Shown in pieces: positions 26,377 through 35,169 of a DNA stretch of 64,000 bases. The DNA lies in the NCBI RefSeq assembly GCF_046197875.1, contig NZ_CP166991.1, positions 1,364,001 to 1,428,000 on the forward strand. The letters run 5' to 3'. Numbering within the stretch: position 1 is the stretch's first letter; every line of letters starts with the position of its first letter. The translations under genes and the position numbers were made by a program. The notes below the pieces were generated by a model that was not told the origin of the DNA, searched no databases, and saw only the letters and a list, made by a program, of their open reading frames with translations. The DNA comes from Methanobrevibacter_A acididurans (lineage in GTDB: Archaea > Methanobacteriota > Methanobacteria > Methanobacteriales > Methanobacteriaceae).

Positions 26377-27030
26377 TTAATTAACCTCCACATTTTTACT
26401 TGTGGATTTATCATTCCAAGCTAATAGGTCAGGTCTGTATTTTTCAAGAGCAGCAATAACAATAATTGTTAAAATAGCTTCTATTACTCCTATGAATGCA
26501 TGGTAAAGACCCATAGAAGCTAAACCTATATTTAAAGGGAAAGTTCCAGCAAGTGCCATTTCTACCGCACAAGCTTCTGCAGCTATAAAAGTCGCAAGCC
26601 ATGCTCCCACTCCAATTGCAGGATATTTTCCAATAAATTTACGTAAACCTTTAAAAGTAAATAAACCAACTGCACCCCCTATAATACCCATATTAAGTAC
26701 ATTAGCTCCCAAAGTAGTGATACCCCCATCACCAAAGAATAAAGCTTGTACAAGTAAAACCACTGTAAATACAAGTACTGTTGCTTCTGGAGCCATAAAT
26801 ACTAATGCTACTAATGTTCCACCTACCATATGTCCACTTGTACCAAATGGAATAGGCATGTTCATTGACATTATAGCAAATATACCTGCTGCTAATACAG
26901 CCAATAAAGGAATACGTTTCTCATTAAGGTTATTACGCGCCCACTTAGATGCAAAGTAAAGTGCAATTATTAAAATTACATAGTAAATAGCACATTGCCA
27001 AAGTGGAATAAAACCGTCAGGTATATGCAT
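26377..27030 (-). CDS. cbiM: nickel/cobalt substrate-binding subunit CbiM
   Basis: A 217-residue membrane protein with about six to seven helices. It starts with MHIPDGFIPLWQ, in which the N-terminal Met-His supplies the metal-binding site of the CbiM/NikM family. A strong GGGAGGATT ribosome binding site lies upstream. It is the first gene of the cbiMNQO-nicotianamine synthase cluster. The promoter region holds an inverted repeat (27075-27114). Confidence 0.93.
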   Translation of the reverse strand: MHIPDGFIPLWQCAIYYVILIIALYFASKWARNNLNEKRIPLLAVLAAGIFAIMSMNMPIPFGTSGHMVGGTLVALVFMAPEATVLVFTVVLLVQALFFGDGGITTLGANVLNMGIIGGAVGLFTFKGLRKFIGKYPAIGVGAWLATFIAAEACAVEMALAGTFPLNIGLASMGLYHAFIGVIEAILTIIVIAALEKYRPDLLAWNDKSTSKNVEVN

Positions 27031-27074
27031 ATTTTTAATCCTCCCAAATTATTTTTTTCCGTTTTAAAATACAA

Positions 27075-27114
27075 GTAATACTTTTTATAATTTTATTTAT
27101 ATATGGAGTATTAC
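27075..27114. promoter_or_regulatory. inverted repeat upstream of cbiM (possible metal-regulator operator)
   Basis: GTAATACT (27075-27082) and its reverse complement AGTATTAC (27107-27114) are separated by 24 bp, 45-84 bp upstream of the cbiM ATG. A third copy, GTAATACT, is at 27263-27270. NikR-type nickel regulators bind spaced inverted repeats, so a nickel operator is plausible; in AT-rich DNA chance occurrence is also possible. I do not see a nikR gene in the window. Confidence 0.4.
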
Positions 27115-27120
27115 AAATAT

Positions 27121-27580
27121 TTTATTTAAATGATTAATATTAAAAATCAAGCCCATAAATAAATTTTTAAGTTAAAAATTACTTGACAATTAAGTTATTT
27201 ATTAAAATATCATTTATAAAGATTTTGTTAGTAATAACTTAAATATAAATTTAGATAAAATAGTAATACTTCAAATTTAGATAATAATTATTTAAAAGAT
27301 TTTAATAATCGGTTATATTTTTTAAAAATTAATAAAATAATAATAAAAAAATAAAATAAAACTAAAATAAGAATATTTTATCATTCAATAATAAATCAAT
27401 GAAAATTTAATAAATTAAAAGAATATTCTCTTATAACAAAGCTAAAATAATAATAAAAAACTTAAAATTTAAAATAATTAATCCAAAAATGATATCTACT
27501 AAATTAAATAGTACAAAATTAAATTTTAAATAAAAAAAGAAAAAATCATGAATATTTAATGATAATATTAATAAAATAAA
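27121..27580. other. AT-rich intergenic region without recognised gene
   Basis: Apart from a third GTAATACT copy (27263-27270), this stretch is dominated by A/T runs with stops in all frames. I see no tRNA, no conserved RNA and no remnant of a gene. It lies between the divergently placed promoter of cbiM and the stop of the interrupted GNAT gene. Confidence 0.6.
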
Positions 27581-28080
27581 TTATTTAGCTTGAATTGAAG
27601 TTAATGAGATATCATAAAGTTTTAAAGGCACCCTATAAATATTTTTAGACATATGCACAGTATCTAACTTATCATTTACTCTAAATATGATATTGAAATT
27701 CATTTTATTCCAAAAAAACAAAGCCCCATCAACAATATTTTGAGTATGTAAATATATTTCATTATATCCCTGATTATAACAAAATTTTTCTGCTTTTTTA
27801 ACTAAAGCAGAAGCTATTCCATTTCTTCGATATTTTTCATCAACAAAAACTTTATAAAAACTAGCAGTTGATTTTCTTGAAAAATTATTTTCAAAACATT
27901 CAGATTTTCGATCATATTCTCTTATACCAATGGAACCAATAATTTCATTAGTTTTTGTATTTATAGCTAAAAAGAATGTATTTCTTACAGGAGTAATATA
28001 AAAATTTTTTAACAATCCAATATCTTTATGAAACTTAGGAATATAATTTAAGCCATACTCTTTTTTAATTAAATTTAATA

Positions 28081-28088
28081 AAAATTTT
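28081..28088. repeat. 8-bp target-site duplication, left copy
   Basis: AAAATTTT at 28081-28088 and again at 29299-29306 flank the insertion sequence. The octamer is a palindrome, so the same bases are read on both strands. Both copies are intact, so the insertion may be fairly recent even though its transposase has decayed, or the element inserted after it had already decayed. Confidence 0.85.
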
Positions 28089-29298
28089 GGCTTTGTAGAA
28101 ACCCTATTTTTTTGGTAGTTGTGTTGATCTGTGGATGTTGTAGATTAGGTTTTTGAGTTTTGTTTCTTTGTTTGATAGTTTTAGTGTTCGGCTTCGGTTT
28201 GTTCCGTTAAATAGTCTTTTGATTACGCTGAATACTCCTTCTACATTGCTTCTTAGACTGTATATTTTGGGTCTGAAGATGGATATGCTGTTAAGTCTGT
28301 AGTGTCCTTTTTTGGCTCTAGTTTTAATTGGTATTATGGTTGAAAGCTCCTGTGTATTCGTTTATACATTTTCTTATGGGGTTCTGTGTCGTATGCTCAT
28401 GTCTGCTAATATGTAATGAGGGGGTGATATTTTTTTGTTTGTCTTATGGAATTGATTGCGAACTTGGTGTCACTTCTAGGTCCTCTTTGAGTTGCATAAT
28501 TGAGGATTAAACGAGTTTTTATGTCTATTGCGATATGGTTTTTAACATAGCTTTTTCGTTTCTTTGGCTCGTATTATTGCATAATATTTGTCAGCATAAT
28601 CGTTGGTGAATCCTGATCCATCTAGGGCTATTATTTCTCCACTTATATCATGTTGGGATAATATTAATTTGGTTGATTTTTCTTAAAGTACCAGATGGTA
28701 GTTTTTGGAAGAATTTTTGGATTGTGGTGTAGTGTGGGACCTTTTTTATCCGTAAATATTTAATTATATTGGTCATGATAATTGTAAAAATTGAGTTATA
28801 TTCACGATATGTGCTTTTTGTATAAATTTTAAGTGCTAAAATAGTGAATAAAACATGGTTGTGTGTATAAAATGATTGCTAAAATAATTAGAATAAGTAT
28901 TTAAACTTATTTTTGCATAGTATAAATGTGGTTTCAATGATATTTTAACAGTTGATTATTTGTTAAATCTTCATTATGATTTTTTAAATGTCTTTTTATA
29001 AAATTTTTTGCAGGTTTTTCAAAGTTAAAATCCGAAAGATTTAATTGCTTAGAAAACAAATAATTACTTGGAGAATGGATGTTTTTATTTGTCATATTAA
29101 TATTTATTCTCCATTTTAATATTAATACTTATTCTTTACTTATTTTAAATATCATAGGTACTATTTCAAGTGTAAAGACTTGAAACCTTCTTAAAACTTC
29201 TTAAAACTAAATTAAAAGAAATCGAAAAAACAAAAACATCAAGGTACAATTTCAATTGAAAAAAAATTAGAAAAAAAATAAAGGGTTTCTACAAAACC
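28089..29298 (-). mobile_element. insertion sequence of 1210 bp, defective (ISM1-like size and target duplication)
   Basis: Terminal inverted repeats are GGCTTTGTAGAAACCCT on the left and GGTTTTGTAGAAACCCT on the right (reading inward), differing at one of 17 positions. An 8-bp AAAATTTT duplication flanks it. The length and the duplication size resemble ISM1, described in Methanobrevibacter smithii (about 1.2 kb, 8-bp duplications), but I cannot compare sequences. The element carries a transposase gene on the minus strand that is broken by several frameshifts and stops, so it cannot move on its own. Confidence 0.88.
28104..29095 (-). pseudogene. degenerate DDE transposase
   Basis: Translation of the minus strand in shifting frames gives transposase pieces in the right order. 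The N-terminus (MTNKNIHSPSNYLF, ATG at 29095) runs 53 residues to a stop. Later come EIIALDGSGFTNDYADKYY (first catalytic Asp), ILADMSIRHR (second Asp), and NVEGVFSVIKRLFNG (catalytic Glu), ending with the TAG at 28106. At least three frame changes separate these pieces. The gene is inactive. Confidence 0.82.
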
Positions 29299-29547
29299 AA
29301 AATTTTTGAACTTTATATAATGAAAATTTTAGTTCAGATAATTCAATAATTTTATAATTAATCAAGTTCATCACTCCTAATCTTAATACCGTACTACATA
29401 ATTTATTTATAAATCTCCATTTTCATGAAAATTTTAATATTAAAAAAACATTTATTATAAATAAGTAATAATAATATTCAAAATATTATTAATTATGTAT
29501 GATAAAAAAATAAATACCTTGAAAAATTTATGAAAAAATTTTTTAAT

Positions 29548-30279
29548 TTATTTTAAGTTTTTAATATAATCCCATGGAACACCAGGATCTATCACTTCAA
29601 TAGGAATACCAATTGAAGATATTAAATCTGCTAAAGCATATAATCCAGGTATTTCACTATAATAATGAGATAAATCAATTAATGTTAAGTTTAATTTTTC
29701 AGCTAAAATACTTGATTGATGATTTAAATCTCCAGATATAAAAACATCAACATTTCTTTCTTTTGCTAACTTTATGTAATTTAAGTTGCTTAATCCATTT
29801 CCTGCTAAAATAGCAATTTTTTTTACAATTTTATTAGGATTTCTACCATTAATCACTCTTGTATTTTCTTCATTAAATCTTTGAGAAACTGTGTTTAAAA
29901 TTTCTTCAAGTGTCCGGTAACATGAGCATATACGTCCTAAACCTGTTGTAATATCAAATGTTGACATTACCTTTAAGTTTAAGCTTTTAGCTAATGCATC
30001 ACTAGATCCTCCTTTATAAACATCCCAGTTTGTGTGGACTGTATATGTTGGTGTTCTTGGTGTGAAAATTGGAGGATGATGTGTTATAACTAAATCTCCT
30101 TTATTGAAAGAGTCATCATTTTTGGGTAATATATCCATCATGATTTTGATGTTTTTTATTTCGGAATTTTGGTAATTTATTCCAAAATATCCTATTTTAT
30201 CTTCTTTTAAAGCTAATTCTTTAGGAATCATTTCATCAATAGCTTTGAAAATATTTATAGTTAACATAATATTTTTCAC
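29548..30279 (-). CDS. Nif3-like dinuclear metal center protein
   Basis: A 243-residue protein of the Nif3/YbgI family (often misnamed GTP cyclohydrolase I type 2). The metal-binding segment ITHHPPIF is at about residues 65-72, and SGDLNHQ and DLSHYYSE, with further metal ligands, lie near 185 and 205. It forms hexameric rings with two metal ions per subunit; the reaction is not established. The gene stands alone. Confidence 0.85.
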   Translation of the reverse strand: MKNIMLTINIFKAIDEMIPKELALKEDKIGYFGINYQNSEIKNIKIMMDILPKNDDSFNKGDLVITHHPPIFTPRTPTYTVHTNWDVYKGGSSDALAKSLNLKVMSTFDITTGLGRICSCYRTLEEILNTVSQRFNEENTRVINGRNPNKIVKKIAILAGNGLSNLNYIKLAKERNVDVFISGDLNHQSSILAEKLNLTLIDLSHYYSEIPGLYALADLISSIGIPIEVIDPGVPWDYIKNLK

Positions 30280-30474
30280 TTTTTTCTTATTATTAATAAG
30301 GATTATATTTTTATTATTTAAATAGTTTTTATAAAAATAAAAAGTAAATAATACTATTTTTAAAAAATGATTAAAAAAGTATTACAAATTAGTAAAAAAG
30401 TATTTATACACAAGATCAGAATATAAAAATGTTTAAAAGAAAATAACTTTTTAAAAAATTATAGGAGTAAAAAA

Positions 30475-31014
30475 ATGAATATTAAAACATTGTACCATGA
30501 AAGTTACAAAAGAGGAAGAAAAAAAGCAAAAATGTGGCAATGGTACGATAATTTATTTTTAGGTGCTTTAATAATAATATTTTTAATAAGCTTAATAATA
30601 AATGATTGGAATGTTGCATTCTTATCTATTGTATTAACATTAATCATTTTATTAAATTATTGGAAAATGATACTAATAAAAATAGCAGAAAACAACTGCA
30701 AAAAAGAAAATTATGATAATGCACATAAATATACTAATTATATTTTAAAAAAAGATAAAAATAATTTATCAGCAATAATTAAAGAAGCAGAAATTTATAA
30801 AAAACAAGAGAAATTTCAAGAAGCATTAAATACCTGCAATAAAGGATTAAAAGTTAATCCAAATAATCTAGAAATTTTAACTTTAAAAGTAAAAATTTTA
30901 AATGAAATGAAAGATTATGCAAAATCATTGAATATATGTGAAATTATTTTAAATATAAATCCATATAACCCTAAAATTGAAGAAATTAAGAATTTAATAA
31001 AAAGTAAAACTTAA
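30475..31014 (+). CDS. membrane-anchored TPR protein
   Basis: A 179-residue protein. Two hydrophobic helices at about 27-45 and 47-67 follow a basic N-terminus. Residues 75-170 form two to three tetratricopeptide repeats (for example KFQEALNTCNKGLKVNPNN). TPR domains mediate protein contacts; the partner is unknown. An AGGAG ribosome binding site precedes the ATG, and a TATA-like GTATTTATACA is at 30400-30410. It converges with the next gene, 18 bp away. Confidence 0.72.
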   Translation: MNIKTLYHESYKRGRKKAKMWQWYDNLFLGALIIIFLISLIINDWNVAFLSIVLTLIILLNYWKMILIKIAENNCKKENYDNAHKYTNYILKKDKNNLSAIIKEAEIYKKQEKFQEALNTCNKGLKVNPNNLEILTLKVKILNEMKDYAKSLNICEIILNINPYNPKIEEIKNLIKSKT

Positions 31015-31032
31015 CTTTTTTCATGATTAAGT

Positions 31033-31428
31033 TTATTTTTCATTTAACATTTTTAAAATATCATCATTTTGTTTTTTTAAAATTTCAATTTGCTTAACTA
31101 AAATTTGATTTTGATAATTTAAATTATCTAATTCTTTTTTAATTTGTTTAATTGAAATATCTTCATTTTCAATATTATGTTCTTCAACATTTTGATTTTC
31201 AATCTTTTCTAATACTGCTTTTTTAATATAAAAATTTAAAAGATCCTCTACCTGATTTTCAGGTAAACCATTATTAACATCTTGTTTTAGCAATAATTGA
31301 ATTTTAGGACCATATTCCACATCTAAACCATTTGACTCTAATTTATTTTTAAAGTCTTGACTTAATGAAAATCCTCCAGTCAATTCTTTAACTTTTTCTT
31401 TTGCAGAGTCTTTATTAAATAATGACAT
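31033..31428 (-). CDS. unrecognised protein with C-terminal coiled coil
   Basis: A 131-residue protein of no family I recognise. Residues 1-65 (TGGFSLSQDFKNKLESNGLD and LLLKQDVNNGLPENQVEDL) look globular. Residues 90-130 form a heptad pattern with Ile/Leu at the core positions, a parallel coiled coil likely to drive oligomerisation. It is cytoplasmic with no signal. It stands alone between the TPR gene and the EF-1beta gene, separated from each by a stretch of A/T-rich DNA. Confidence 0.65.
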   Translation of the reverse strand: MSLFNKDSAKEKVKELTGGFSLSQDFKNKLESNGLDVEYGPKIQLLLKQDVNNGLPENQVEDLLNFYIKKAVLEKIENQNVEEHNIENEDISIKQIKKELDNLNYQNQILVKQIEILKKQNDDILKMLNEK

Positions 31429-31540
31429 AATATAATATTTAATTAATTATCTATAAAAAAAGCTATGTTAATTTTTATACTAAAATAGTATAATAAAAAA
31501 TTTAAAAAAAGTTAAGTTTAACGTAAAAACTATAAAATTT

Positions 31541-31810
31541 TTACATTAATCTTCTAACATCAGTTACTTGAATACTTTCAACATCTTTAAGATTACTTAA
31601 AGCTGCTTCAGTAGATTCAGATCCACCTTCACCATCATCAACAACAACCATAGTATTTAAAGCTACTAAACCAAAAGCTATAGGTTCTTCTTCAATTTGG
31701 TAAAATTCTGCATCATCAGGTATGTTAGATTTAATATCTGATTTTAATTGTTCTAAATCAGTTTCTGGGCTTACAGGCATTACTTTAATAGTTGCTACAA
31801 CATCTCCCAT
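31541..31810 (-). CDS. ef1b: translation elongation factor 1-beta
   Basis: An 89-residue protein matching archaeal aEF-1beta, the nucleotide-exchange factor of EF-1alpha, in full. It starts GDVVATIKVMPVSPETDLEQ and contains EEPIAFGLVALN. I place the start at the ATG at 31810, because the GGAGG ribosome binding site ends 7 nt upstream; an ATG 6 bp further up abuts that site. The Zn-ribbon gene is 54 bp upstream on the same strand, likely the same operon. Confidence 0.92.
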   Translation of the reverse strand: MGDVVATIKVMPVSPETDLEQLKSDIKSNIPDDAEFYQIEEEPIAFGLVALNTMVVVDDGEGGSESTEAALSNLKDVESIQVTDVRRLM

Positions 31811-31864
31811 AATCATTCCTCCAATTAAATAGTAAAAAATAAGATTAAAAATTAAATTTTAATC

Positions 31865-32026
31865 TTATGGTCCTTCAAATCCACAGTCACATTTATAAGA
31901 GTGACCGAAAGTTCGACATTTTTCACATCTAGCGATGAGTTTACCACATTGTGGACATTTAAATTGAACATAAGGTTCAATTTGTGGTATTTCTTGTTTA
32001 CAAGATTGGCAAATTATTTTTTCCAT
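31865..32026 (-). CDS. small Zn-ribbon protein (COG2888/DUF1610 type)
   Basis: A 53-residue protein too short for most gene finders. It has four CxxC pairs: CQSC, CPQC, CEKC and CDC (CxC). This double zinc-ribbon matches the archaeal family annotated as predicted RNA-binding Zn-ribbon protein with a function in translation, usually encoded beside EF-1beta, as here. An AAAGGTGAT ribosome binding site precedes the ATG. Its first 13 bp overlap the end of the upstream kinase gene, implying coupled translation. Confidence 0.85.
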   Translation of the reverse strand: MEKIICQSCKQEIPQIEPYVQFKCPQCGKLIARCEKCRTFGHSYKCDCGFEGP

Positions 32027-32700
32027 TTTTTATCACCTTTAATATATGTATATGGGAACGCATTAAAGTTCCCTTGATTTGTAATTATTGATAAAACTCT
32101 CTTAGGAAAGTTTCCATTAACAATGTAACAATCAGACTCGAATCGTATTAAAGTAGAGGGCAACATTAAGTCAATTGATGATTCTTCAAAAGTTAGTAGT
32201 TTTTTTACATCAATTTCTTTAATAAATTTGGACCCCTCTAGTGTAGGTTGTCGAGTATATATACCATTTACATTTGTTGCTATTAAAAGTTTTGCATTTA
32301 TGAGGTGTGAAATATATGCTGCAATAGAATCCGAAGTCACATCCCAAGTATGTTCAAAAGGATCTTCAATCAGTAATAACTCAGAACATAACAAAATGGG
32401 TATTTGACCATCATTTGATATTTTTACTGCTTGATTAATTGTTTTAGCTAATTTTGTAAAATTAAATTTATCATTTAATAGTTTAGCCAATATATCCATT
32501 GAATTTATAGCAGTTTCATGAGTAACATCATTAGAAAATCCTATTTCCATATCATATTTTCTTATTAAGTTTGCAAAATCTCCCCCACCAATAACAAGTA
32601 ATGTATTAGTTCCTTCTAATTCATTTATAAGAGATATTGCACTTTCTGGAAATAAACTTCCTCCAATTTTTATAACCCAATCAATAATTTTTATCACCAA
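32014..32700 (-). CDS. mfnE: amino acid kinase family protein, probable methanofuran-biosynthesis kinase
   Basis: A 228-residue member of the amino acid kinase fold. IKIGGSLFP near the start is the phosphate-binding loop, and TLLVIGGGDFANLIRKY follows at about 51-67. A TSDSIAAYISHLINAKLLIATNVNGIY segment is typical of the C-lobe. Methanogen members of this size correspond to MfnE, which phosphorylates the furan intermediate of methanofuran. I assign it by family resemblance, not by known residues. The start is uncertain: GGTGAT upstream looks like a ribosome binding site, followed only by GTG and TTG or a non-canonical codon. Confidence 0.7.
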   Translation of the reverse strand: MVIKIIDWVIKIGGSLFPESAISLINELEGTNTLLVIGGGDFANLIRKYDMEIGFSNDVTHETAINSMDILAKLLNDKFNFTKLAKTINQAVKISNDGQIPILLCSELLLIEDPFEHTWDVTSDSIAAYISHLINAKLLIATNVNGIYTRQPTLEGSKFIKEIDVKKLLTFEESSIDLMLPSTLIRFESDCYIVNGNFPKRVLSIITNQGNFNAFPYTYIKGDKKWKK

Positions 32701-32783
32701 AACTAATTTTTCAAAAACAATATTCTTAATAAAAATTAAGTATCATTTAAATAAAGAAGTTTATAATTAAATTGATAGTTAAC

Positions 32784-33122
32784 TCATAACAACTTTAAAT
32801 CTTGAGTGACCTTATCAATAATTTCATCTTCATCAGGCCCAATACCCAAACATGTAATAGTTGATGTAGGTAACTGGGTTCTTCCAGCATCAGTTACTAA
32901 AAAATTAGGAATATTATTTTTCTTAGCCATTTCTTTAATAACAAAAAGATCATCTAAAGAAGAAACCTTAAGAACAACCTTAGCTGAACCCTCAGACTCC
33001 CATCGACGAATCACACTAGAATTAACTTTTTCATAAGATCCAAGACAAGCATGACAACATTGAGCAGCTAATTTACCTTTACCCATCTTAAGATCATTAC
33101 GAACAACAATAACTTGTTTCAT
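32784..33122 (-). CDS. pth2: peptidyl-tRNA hydrolase Pth2
   Basis: A 112-residue protein matching the archaeal/eukaryotic Pth2 family along its whole length. The N-terminal KQVIVVRNDLKMGKGKLAAQ carries the catalytic lysine, and DAGRTQLPTSTITCLGIGP is the conserved C-terminal part. It releases peptides from stalled peptidyl-tRNAs. It lies 83 bp upstream of the kinase gene and divergent from the ABCE1 gene, another translation factor. Confidence 0.94.
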   Translation of the reverse strand: MKQVIVVRNDLKMGKGKLAAQCCHACLGSYEKVNSSVIRRWESEGSAKVVLKVSSLDDLFVIKEMAKKNNIPNFLVTDAGRTQLPTSTITCLGIGPDEDEIIDKVTQDLKLL

Positions 33123-33274
33123 TTAAAAATCATCTCAAATTTAATTAACATATACAAATATTTAAACATAATCTTTAATAAATATATAACTCATAATACT
33201 AAAAATTAATAAAAAATTATTTTTTTCAAAATAACAATAAAATCACAAAAATATAAAGGGAAAAGAGATTAAAA

Positions 33275-35053
33275 ATGAGTAGAATTTCTATATTAGACCA
33301 AGATAGATGCCAACCCAAAAAATGTAACTATGTTTGTATAGAGTACTGTCCAGGAGTCCGAATGGATGAAGACACAATAGTAATAAATGAAAGCAATAAA
33401 AAACCATTAATATCCGAAGAGCTATGTTCTGGATGTGGAATCTGCACAAATAGATGCCCATTTGAAGCAATAAAAGTAATAAATTTACCAGAAGCATTAG
33501 AAGACCCAATACACCGATTTGGACAAAATCAATTTGAATTATTCGGATTACCAACACTAAAACAAGGAAAAGTAGTTGGTTTACTGGGGCAAAATGGAAT
33601 AGGAAAATCCACAATAATGAACATACTTTCCGGAGAAATAATACCAAATTTAGGAAACTTTGAAAAACCAGGAAATTGGGACGAAGTAATAGAATATTAC
33701 AAAGGTTCTTCATTACAAAATTACTTCAAAAGTTTACAAAAAGGAGAAATAAAAACAATACACAAACCACAAATGGTAGATCAACTACCTAAAGTAGTTA
33801 AAGGTAATGTAAAAACATTACTAACCAATGTAGATGAAAGAAACCAATTTGATTACATAGTGGAAAATTTAGACTTAGAAAGTGTGTTAGAAAGAGATAT
33901 GAAAAACCTTAGTGGAGGAGAACTTCAAAAAGTGGCCATAGCAGCAACTGTACTACGAGAAGGTGATTTTTATTACTTTGATGAACCCACATCATGGTTA
34001 GATGTAAGACAAAGAATTAATGCAACTAAAGTAATAAGATCACTAGCAGAAGATAATAAAACAGTACTAATCATAGAACACGATCTTGCAACATTAGATG
34101 CATTAAGTGATAACATTCATGTATTATACGGTCAACCTGGAGCATACGGTGTAGTTTCAAGTATGAAAGGAGTAAGAGTAGGAATAAATGCTTACATTAA
34201 TGGATTCCTAAAAGAAGAAAATGTAAGAATACGAAATAAACCAATAGAATTCGATATAAGACCACCAACCCCAGAAGATGAAGGAAATATATTAACCAAC
34301 TATTCTGATATTAATAAAAAATTTAAAGGATTTGAATTAAATGCAGAAGCTGGAGAAATTTATCATGATGAAATAGTAACCGCATTTGGATCCAATGGAA
34401 TGGGAAAAACAACATTTGCAAAAATATTAGCTGGTGAAGAAGAAGCAAACAAAGGTAGAGTAGAACAAAAAGTTAAAATAGCTTACAAACCTCAATATAT
34501 TGTTTCAGACTTTGAAGGCACAGTAGAAAGCTTTTTATATATGAATGCACCAACTTATGGTTCAAATATATTTAAAAGTGAAATAGGAAAACCATTTGCA
34601 CTTGATGAATTATTAGATAAAAATATTAAAGATTTAAGTGGTGGGGAACTACAAAGAGTTGCAGTAGCAACAACTTTAGCAAAAGATGCTGATATATACC
34701 TATTTGATGAACCAACAGCATTTTTAGATGTAGAACAAAGATTAACCGCTGGAAGAACAATAAGCAAAATTGTAGAAAGTAAAAATGCTGCTTCATTAAT
34801 TATAGATCATGATATAGTATTTATTGATTATGTATCCGACAGAGCAATGGTATTCCAAGGTGAACCCGGATTAAATGGTAATGCAACAGCACCCTCAGAT
34901 CTTAGAACTTCCATGAATATATTTTTAAAAGATTTAAACATAACATTTAGACGAGATAAAGAAACAAAACGTCCAAGAGTTAATAAATTAGATAGTTACC
35001 TTGATAGAGAACAAAAAGAACAAGGTGAATATTACTATTTAAAAGTAGAATAA
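33275..35053 (+). CDS. rli1: ribosome recycling ATPase ABCE1 (Rli1)
   Basis: A 592-residue protein. The N-terminus has two iron-sulfur cluster motifs: CQPKKCNYVCIEYCP and CSGCGICTNRCP. Two ABC domains follow: Walker A GQNGIGKST (about 105-113), signature LSGGELQK, Walker B YFDEPTSWLDV; then GSNGMGKTT (about 372-380), LSGGELQR, and FDEPTAFLDV. It splits post-termination ribosomes with Pelota, which is also in this window. The gene faces away from pth2. A T-rich hairpin follows. Confidence 0.96.
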   Translation: MSRISILDQDRCQPKKCNYVCIEYCPGVRMDEDTIVINESNKKPLISEELCSGCGICTNRCPFEAIKVINLPEALEDPIHRFGQNQFELFGLPTLKQGKVVGLLGQNGIGKSTIMNILSGEIIPNLGNFEKPGNWDEVIEYYKGSSLQNYFKSLQKGEIKTIHKPQMVDQLPKVVKGNVKTLLTNVDERNQFDYIVENLDLESVLERDMKNLSGGELQKVAIAATVLREGDFYYFDEPTSWLDVRQRINATKVIRSLAEDNKTVLIIEHDLATLDALSDNIHVLYGQPGAYGVVSSMKGVRVGINAYINGFLKEENVRIRNKPIEFDIRPPTPEDEGNILTNYSDINKKFKGFELNAEAGEIYHDEIVTAFGSNGMGKTTFAKILAGEEEANKGRVEQKVKIAYKPQYIVSDFEGTVESFLYMNAPTYGSNIFKSEIGKPFALDELLDKNIKDLSGGELQRVAVATTLAKDADIYLFDEPTAFLDVEQRLTAGRTISKIVESKNAASLIIDHDIVFIDYVSDRAMVFQGEPGLNGNATAPSDLRTSMNIFLKDLNITFRRDKETKRPRVNKLDSYLDREQKEQGEYYYLKVE

Positions 35054-35110
35054 AATAACATACTTTATAAATAATACAATAAAATTTTAAAAAAAAGTAT
35101 TTATTAAAAA

Positions 35111-35138
35111 AATTTGGGTTTTTAAAAAACCCAAAAAA
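35111..35138. terminator. bidirectional terminator-like hairpin between convergent genes
   Basis: TTTGGGTTTTT (35113-35123) and AAAAACCCAAA (35125-35135) form a perfect 11-bp inverted repeat with a 1-bp spacer. It lies between the ABCE1 gene and the convergent aminotransferase gene. Oligo-T runs lie on both sides. Archaeal termination relies mainly on T-runs, so the hairpin itself may instead protect mRNA ends. Confidence 0.5.
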
Positions 35139-35169
35139 TTCTTCATTAAATTAAAAAAAATATAAAAAA

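Larger units (their letters stand above)
27581..29371 (-). pseudogene. GNAT acetyltransferase gene interrupted by an insertion sequence
   Basis: The 3' part (27581-28088) encodes the acetyl-CoA-binding region of a GNAT N-acetyltransferase: FYKVFVDEKYRRNGIASALV is the conserved motif A loop. The 5' part (29299-29371) encodes the N-terminus, starting with ATG at 29371 or TTG at 29365 after an AGGAGTG ribosome binding site. If the element at 28089-29298 and one copy of the 8-bp duplication are removed, the two parts join in frame (VQKFLLNLIKKEYGLNY) into a protein of about 190 residues. The 3' part alone can be read from a TTG at 28015 as 144 residues, but it then lacks the N-terminal strands. 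Substrate unknown. Confidence 0.85.

Noticed and set aside
27031..27580. A cobalamin or nickel riboswitch upstream of cbiM
   Set aside because: The conserved boxes of the cobalamin riboswitch are absent, and the region is too A/T-rich for a complex fold; only the inverted repeat remains.
28328..28510. Plus-strand ORF of 60 codons inside the insertion sequence
   Set aside because: It lies antisense to recognisable transposase segments, including the second Asp region, and has no ribosome binding site or family resemblance.
32806..33036. Plus-strand ORF antisense to pth2
   Set aside because: Pth2 is complete on the minus strand with full family similarity.
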